9,708 bases of DNA from Alphaproteobacteria bacterium (GTDB lineage: Bacteria; Pseudomonadota; Alphaproteobacteria; Rickettsiales; UBA8987), in contig JAHFPR010000061.1 of the NCBI GenBank assembly GCA_023269645.1, positions 1-9,708 of the forward strand, in the 5' to 3' direction. The translations under genes and the position numbers were made by a program. The notes beneath the pieces were generated by a model. The model had not been told where the DNA came from and did not search any database. It was given only the letters and a program-made list of their open reading frames with translations. Of the stretch, positions 6,109 through 9,708 are shown one piece after another (position 1 is the stretch's first letter; every line of letters starts with the position of its first letter).

Positions 6109-6688
6109 TCGCTGTGTGGCTCAGGAATCTCCGGATGACGAGCTGATCGCCCGGCTGCGGCGGGGTGACGAATCAGCATTGAACGCGCTCATCTGCCGCT
6201 ATAAAAAGCGACTCTACCATTTTATCCGCCGCGCCATCCCGGATGACGAGGCGGCATATGATATCCTGCAGGAAACCTTTATCCGCCTTTACTACCGCGT
6301 GGATACTTATGATTCCCGTTATACTTTCTCTACCTGGCTGTACCAGATCGCCATCAATCTCTGCCGCGACTATGCCAGGAAACACAAGCAGCGGCTTGTT
6401 TCGCTTGATCAGCCGCCCGGAGCAGAAGATGGAACCTATCACGATATTCTGGCAGCCTCCGCCCCGAATGCCGAAGATAGTGCCGTAGCGCGTCAGGCAC
6501 TGGTGCAGCTTTCCAGGGAAATCCAGAAGCTGCCGCACAAGCTGAAAACGGCACTCATTCTTTTTGCGGTGGAGGAAAACAGCCAGGAGCGTTGCGCAGA
6601 ACTGCTCGGCGTTACTCCGAAAACCGTGGAAACCAGGGTATACCGTGCGCGTAAAATCCTGGAGGAGCACTTAAAGAAATTTTTCTGA
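6086..6688 (+). CDS. cnrH: CnrH-like ECF RNA polymerase sigma factor
   Basis: The product (200 residues) is a two-domain ECF sigma-70 factor. Region 2 spans about residues 18-88, with DDELIARLRRGDESA, the core-binding AYDILQETFIRLYY and the -10-recognising TFSTWLYQIAINLCRDYARK; region 4 spans about 135-197, with LPHKLKTALILFAVEE and the helix-turn-helix RCAELLGVTPKTVETRVYRARKIL. Following the CnrY- and CnrX-like genes and preceding C, B and A genes of an RND exporter, it should direct transcription of this metal-resistance locus. The start is uncertain: ATG 6086 lies inside cnrX and lacks a clear ribosome site, while GTG 6116 lies eight bases past the cnrX stop and would remove ten residues before the conserved region. 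Overlap with the sensor would couple translation. Which promoters it reads is inferred from the two matching motifs at 5242 and 6688. Confidence 0.9.
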   Translation: MRSSATTDRCVAQESPDDELIARLRRGDESALNALICRYKKRLYHFIRRAIPDDEAAYDILQETFIRLYYRVDTYDSRYTFSTWLYQIAINLCRDYARKHKQRLVSLDQPPGAEDGTYHDILAASAPNAEDSAVARQALVQLSREIQKLPHKLKTALILFAVEENSQERCAELLGVTPKTVETRVYRARKILEEHLKKFF

Positions 6689-6714
6689 GGGGTGGGCGGT
6701 GTTCCTGCGTATTA
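6688..6714 (+). promoter_or_regulatory. Candidate ECF sigma (CnrH-type) promoter before the efflux genes
   Basis: AGGGGTGGG (6688-6696) and TGCGTATTA (6706-6714) are separated by nine bases, exactly as at 5242-5268 in front of the cnrY-like gene; the remaining bases between the blocks differ. The site begins at the last base of the sigma gene's stop codon. Transcription from it would start around 6719-6722, after the GTG at 6699, which argues for the later start of the channel gene. A weak inverted repeat, CCTGC (6704-6708) and GCAGG (6718-6722), overlaps it and may be chance. In C. metallidurans a separate CnrH promoter likewise precedes cnrC. Confidence 0.6.
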
Positions 6715-6732
6715 CTGGCAGGATTATTTATA

Positions 6733-6737
6733 GGGAG
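6733..6737 (+). promoter_or_regulatory. Ribosome binding site deciding the channel start at 6747
   Basis: GGGAG stands nine bases before ATG 6747 but only three before ATG 6741, and far downstream of the in-frame GTG at 6699. The best spacing is with 6747, which also yields a clean signal peptide (MRRLIAIILG...). Confidence 0.6.
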
Positions 6738-6746
6738 AAGATGCCG

Positions 6747-7967
6747 ATGCGAAGGTTGATTGCCATTATTCTGGGATACGTCCTCTTTGCCCCATCCGCA
6801 TATGCGGAAACACTGGCACTGGATCAGGTGATCGAACGCGCACTGAAAGCAAGTCCCGTTGCCGCCCGCATAGAACGCGATTACCAGGAAAAACTTGCCG
6901 ATAGCACTGCTGCCACGACCCTCGATAATCCTGAATTCCAACTCGATGCCGTGCGCATGGATAAAGGTAATGCGGGCACGGATATGGCACTGGAATTGAT
7001 CCAGCCCCTGCGCCTCTCACAGCTTGACGGCACACGGCGCACCTACGCCGCCACCCTTGCGCAGGTCGCCGCTACGGAACAGAAATACCGCATCTTCATA
7101 TCGGTCAACGACATCAGTGCGCTCTACATGAAACTATGGCTGTTACAGGAACGTAAAGGCCTCTATGAACGCTCAGCCAGGGATGCAGGCAATATTGCGG
7201 GCATCATCCATAAAGCGGCCAGCCAGGGGCAGACTGCGGTATCGGAAGCCACGCTCTTTTCTGCCGACAGCCTGCGGCTGGAAACCGAGATTGATACCAT
7301 TGCCGCCGAAATCACCCGCACAAAGCTGGAACTTGCCGCCATCGCGGGCTTTTCGTTTTCCGGCATCCAGGCGGTGAAGCCGGAGTTTTCGGCACTTCCC
7401 AATGCCGACGCACTGGCACGGTTTGTGGAGAATCGGGCTACCCTGCGCTCGGTGGTGCGCGATAATCTGGCAGTAGCCAGGCAACGTGCAGCATTGGCGG
7501 AGGCAGACCGCTTTCCGGAATTCGGCCCGCGCTTCCTGTATAATCGTGCCAGCAATGGCAGCGAGCAGGGCATAGGGGTGGGCGTAGCCCTGCGCATCCC
7601 GTTGTGGGACAACAATCAGGCGGAACGTCAGCGCGCTCATGCCTCGGTTGCAGCAGCCCAGGCGGAAGCAGACAGTGCGGTTATCAGGAATTCCGATGAA
7701 TCTATCCACGAGCTTCGGCAAAGCGCAGAGCAAATGCAGTCGCGCGCGGATAAATACTGGAAAAAAATTCTGCCGGAATACCGAAAGAGCTACGATCTAA
7801 GTCGCAAGATGCTCCATGCCGGGCAGATACAGGCACTTGATCTCTGGCAGGTGCGTGAGAAGCTCTACCAGGTGGAAGAGGCGGCACTGCAATCCGTGCT
7901 TGATGCCTATACCGCCCGCCTGGCACTGGAACTTGAGATCGGCGGCAAGCTGGAGGAAATACCATGA
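6747..7967 (+). CDS. cnrC: Outer-membrane efflux channel of a metal RND system, CnrC/CzcC-like
   Basis: From the ATG at 6747 the protein has 406 residues: a signal peptide ending PSAYA (about residue 20), then two OEP/TolC repeats rich in long Ala/Gln/Glu/Arg helices (for example IERDYQEKLADSTAATTLDNPEFQ, and RQRAALAEADRFPEFGP in the second half). This family forms the trimeric outer-membrane duct of tripartite exporters. No lipobox cysteine is present, so it is probably not a lipoprotein. It stands between the ECF sigma gene and the adaptor gene, the place of cnrC in the cnrYXHCBAT locus; the symbol rests on that order. The open frame extends upstream to a GTG at 6699, but the ribosome site at 6733-6737 and the candidate promoter at 6688-6714 favour 6747. 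It overlaps the adaptor gene by ATGA. Metal specificity cannot be read from the channel itself. Confidence 0.88.
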   Translation: MRRLIAIILGYVLFAPSAYAETLALDQVIERALKASPVAARIERDYQEKLADSTAATTLDNPEFQLDAVRMDKGNAGTDMALELIQPLRLSQLDGTRRTYAATLAQVAATEQKYRIFISVNDISALYMKLWLLQERKGLYERSARDAGNIAGIIHKAASQGQTAVSEATLFSADSLRLETEIDTIAAEITRTKLELAAIAGFSFSGIQAVKPEFSALPNADALARFVENRATLRSVVRDNLAVARQRAALAEADRFPEFGPRFLYNRASNGSEQGIGVGVALRIPLWDNNQAERQRAHASVAAAQAEADSAVIRNSDESIHELRQSAEQMQSRADKYWKKILPEYRKSYDLSRKMLHAGQIQALDLWQVREKLYQVEEAALQSVLDAYTARLALELEIGGKLEEIP

Positions 7968-8899
7968 GAATCCTTGTATTTTTACTGGCACTTACCCTCA
8001 GCACCACCGCGTTCGCCCACGCAGGCCATGACCATGCACCGGGCGATGAAGCAAGCGGTGTGCCTTCCACCACCATCACGCTGGCCGATACCACCATCAG
8101 GAATCTCGACATTCAAACCGCGCCCGCAACCCTGGCTCCTCTCGGCAAGGCACTGGAGATGAACGCCACGGTGGAATATCTGCCGGAACACTATGCCAAT
8201 ATCACACCCAGAGCCAACGGCTCCATCACCCAATTAACGGCAAAACTTGGCGATCCGGTAAAAAAAGGTCAGGAGCTTTTCGCTTTCTCTCCCGTTTTTA
8301 TCGGCAGTGTCCCGGTGACGCTAACCAGCCCCATTGATGGCTATGTGGTGAAGCAGTATGCTGTTATCGGCCAGTCTATCACGCCGGAAACGGTGGTGAT
8401 GGAAATCGCCGATACCGGTCAGGTGCTGGCAAAAGGCATCACCTATTCCTCCGCCGATTTTGGGCAAATCAAGGTCGGGCAGAAGGTGAGGGTGCTAGCG
8501 GGCAGGAATACTCCGGCACTTCCGGGCATTGTGCAGCGGCTTGATGTTGGCTCCAGCAAGGAAACCCGTACCTTCGCCGTTTACGCCCTGGTGGATAACC
8601 CGGATCACGCGCTCTTTGCCAACACTGCTGTCACCCTCTCACTGGATGCGGGCGAAGGGCAGGAAGCACTCACCGTGCCCGTCAAAGCCGTTCTGGGCGA
8701 ACTTGGGAACTATTTCCTGTTCGTGCGGGAAGGCAACAACTTTGAGCGTCGCGCGGTGGTGCTGGGACAGAAAACGCCGGAGCGCATAGAAATCATCGAG
8801 GGCGTATTGCCCGACGAGCAGGTGGTGACGGTCGGCAATTACCAGCTCCAGTATGCCAAAAGTCAGGCTCCCGCTAAGGCGGAGGGCAAACATCCATGA
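7964..8899 (+). CDS. cnrB: Periplasmic adaptor (membrane fusion protein) of a metal RND exporter, lacking the alpha-hairpin
   Basis: This 311-residue protein starts with a signal peptide (MRILVFLLALTLSTTAFA), leaving a mature N-terminus HAGHDHAPGD whose clustered histidines could bind metal. It then shows the lipoyl/barrel-sandwich halves: GSITQLTAKLGDPVKKGQEL (87-106) and VTLTSPIDGYVVKQYAVIGQ (118-137), a beta-barrel region (about 153-230) with ADFGQIKVGQKVRVL, and a membrane-proximal region ending GNYQLQYAKSQ. Only about ten residues separate the two lipoyl halves, where most adaptors carry a long alpha-helical hairpin that docks on the outer-membrane channel. It is shorter than CzcB (about 520) or CnrB (about 395; lengths recalled). 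The gene overlaps both neighbours by ATGA, so channel, adaptor and pump should be co-translated. The role, linking channel and RND pump and possibly binding metal, is from the family; the symbol is from gene order. Confidence 0.88.
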   Translation: MRILVFLLALTLSTTAFAHAGHDHAPGDEASGVPSTTITLADTTIRNLDIQTAPATLAPLGKALEMNATVEYLPEHYANITPRANGSITQLTAKLGDPVKKGQELFAFSPVFIGSVPVTLTSPIDGYVVKQYAVIGQSITPETVVMEIADTGQVLAKGITYSSADFGQIKVGQKVRVLAGRNTPALPGIVQRLDVGSSKETRTFAVYALVDNPDHALFANTAVTLSLDAGEGQEALTVPVKAVLGELGNYFLFVREGNNFERRAVVLGQKTPERIEIIEGVLPDEQVVTVGNYQLQYAKSQAPAKAEGKHP

Positions 8900-9708
8900 T
8901 TAACGCCATCCTCCGCTTTGCGCTCCATAACCGGCTGATGGTGCTGGCAGCGGCTGTTGCGCTGCTGGGCTATGGCGGCTACGCGATGCTGCGCCTTCCT
9001 GTGGATGTATTCCCCGACCTGAACCGCCCCACCGTTACCATCTTCACCGAAGCCGAAGGCCTCGCTCCGGAGGAAGTGGAAACGCTGGTGACGCTGCCCA
9101 TTGAAACTTCCGTCAACGGCGCGAACGGGGTGGAGCGTGTGCGCTCGGCATCGGGAATCGGGCTTTCCATCGTGTGGGTGGAATTTGGCTGGAACACAGA
9201 TATTTATACCGCCCGCCAGATTATCACCGAGAAGCTCGGCCAGGTGGCGGAGCGTCTTCCTGCGGGTATCAAGCCTGTGATGGGTCCTATCTCCTCCATC
9301 ATGGGCGAAATCATGCTGGTGGGCATGACCTCCGCGAATCCGCAGGTGGATGGGATGGAACTGCGCTCGCTGGCGGATTGGAACCTGCGGCAGCGGTTGC
9401 TGGGGATTCCCGGCATTTCGCAGATCACCGTCATCGGCGGCGACAGGAAACAATACCAGGTGCTGGTCGATCCGCAGGCATTGCAGACTTACGGCGTGAC
9501 GCTGCATGATGTCGAGGAATCTGCCCGGAACAGTAACGTGAATTCCACCGGCGGCTTCCTGCTGAAGGATTATCAGGAAGGGCTGATCCGCAATCTGGCA
9601 CGGGTGACGAGCGTGGACGATCTTGCAAAAACGGTACTGCCCGTGAAGAAGGATGGTCCCGCGCTAACGCTGGCGCAAGTGGCAGAAGTGCGCCTCGGCG
9701 GGGTGCTC
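8896..9708 (+). CDS. cnrA: Heavy-metal RND efflux pump, CnrA/CzcA/CusA family (3' end missing)
   Basis: The frame is open from ATG 8896 to the window end, giving 271 of an expected roughly 1,000-1,070 residues. It begins with a short cytoplasmic helix, a first membrane span (about 14-33) and the periplasmic entry PVDVFPDLNRPTVTIFTEA (35-53), a hallmark of the heavy-metal (HME) branch of RND pumps, followed by APEEVETLVTLPIETSVNG, SIVWVEFGWNTDIYTARQII and GIPGISQITVIGGDRKQYQV. These pumps use the proton gradient to drive metal out through the adaptor and channel. The residues in membrane span 4 that distinguish Co/Ni/Zn from Cu/Ag pumps lie beyond the window, so the symbol rests on the cnr-like gene order and the CnrX-type sensor; czcA- or cusA-type activity is not excluded. 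It overlaps the adaptor gene by ATGA. No defect is seen in the visible part. Confidence 0.92.
   Translation, partial: MINAILRFALHNRLMVLAAAVALLGYGGYAMLRLPVDVFPDLNRPTVTIFTEAEGLAPEEVETLVTLPIETSVNGANGVERVRSASGIGLSIVWVEFGWNTDIYTARQIITEKLGQVAERLPAGIKPVMGPISSIMGEIMLVGMTSANPQVDGMELRSLADWNLRQRLLGIPGISQITVIGGDRKQYQVLVDPQALQTYGVTLHDVEESARNSNVNSTGGFLLKDYQEGLIRNLARVTSVDDLAKTVLPVKKDGPALTLAQVAEVRLGGVL

Noticed and set aside
6699..6746. GTG start adding 16 residues to the outer-membrane channel
   Set aside because: The extra residues would precede and spoil a normal signal peptide, the ribosome site at 6733-6737 fits 6747, and the candidate promoter overlaps this segment.

Overview
The window is a compact, one-directional block of a Gram-negative, probably proteobacterial, genome. 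Outer-membrane, periplasmic and inner-membrane efflux parts and an ECF sigma switch are all present; an alphaproteobacterium is plausible but not proven. All nine genes lie on the + strand and are tightly packed, with four ATGA start/stop overlaps. The longest gap is 65 bases, or 58 if the outer-membrane gene starts at 6747. There is no tRNA, rRNA, CRISPR, insertion sequence or intrinsic terminator that I can support.

The common theme is nickel (or cobalt). Bases 1-1743 carry the end of larB and a complete larC, which build the nickel-pincer nucleotide cofactor of LarA-type racemases/epimerases. Bases 1758-4649 encode a 963-residue soluble hybrid histidine kinase: an unnamed N-terminal sensor region, HisKA, HATPase, two receiver domains and, unexpectedly, a C-terminal group-1 truncated haemoglobin where an HPt domain is often found. 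Bases 4683-5228 encode a HupE/UreJ nickel permease. These four genes look like one transcription unit: cofactor synthesis, sensing and uptake.

Bases 5294-9708 match the gene order of the Cupriavidus metallidurans cnrYXHCBA nickel/cobalt resistance locus: a single-span anti-sigma protein (Y), a membrane-anchored periplasmic metal sensor (X), an ECF sigma factor (H), an outer-membrane channel (C), a periplasmic adaptor (B) and the start of an RND pump (A, cut by the window end). The X protein keeps the five metal-binding side chains of CnrX at the same spacing. Two near-identical promoter-like motifs with the same spacing stand before Y and before C, where a self-activating sigma factor would be expected to act.

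Inferred working model: HupE brings nickel in, LarB/LarC use it, and when periplasmic nickel rises CnrX/CnrY release CnrH, which raises its own operon and the CBA pump. The globin-tailed kinase may tie the nickel operon to oxygen, NO or redox state; no response regulator for it is seen here. The points most worth a second look are the globin-tailed kinase, the paired sigma motif, the adaptor without its usual alpha-hairpin, and a 27-base palindromic tandem duplication at the end of the anti-sigma gene.
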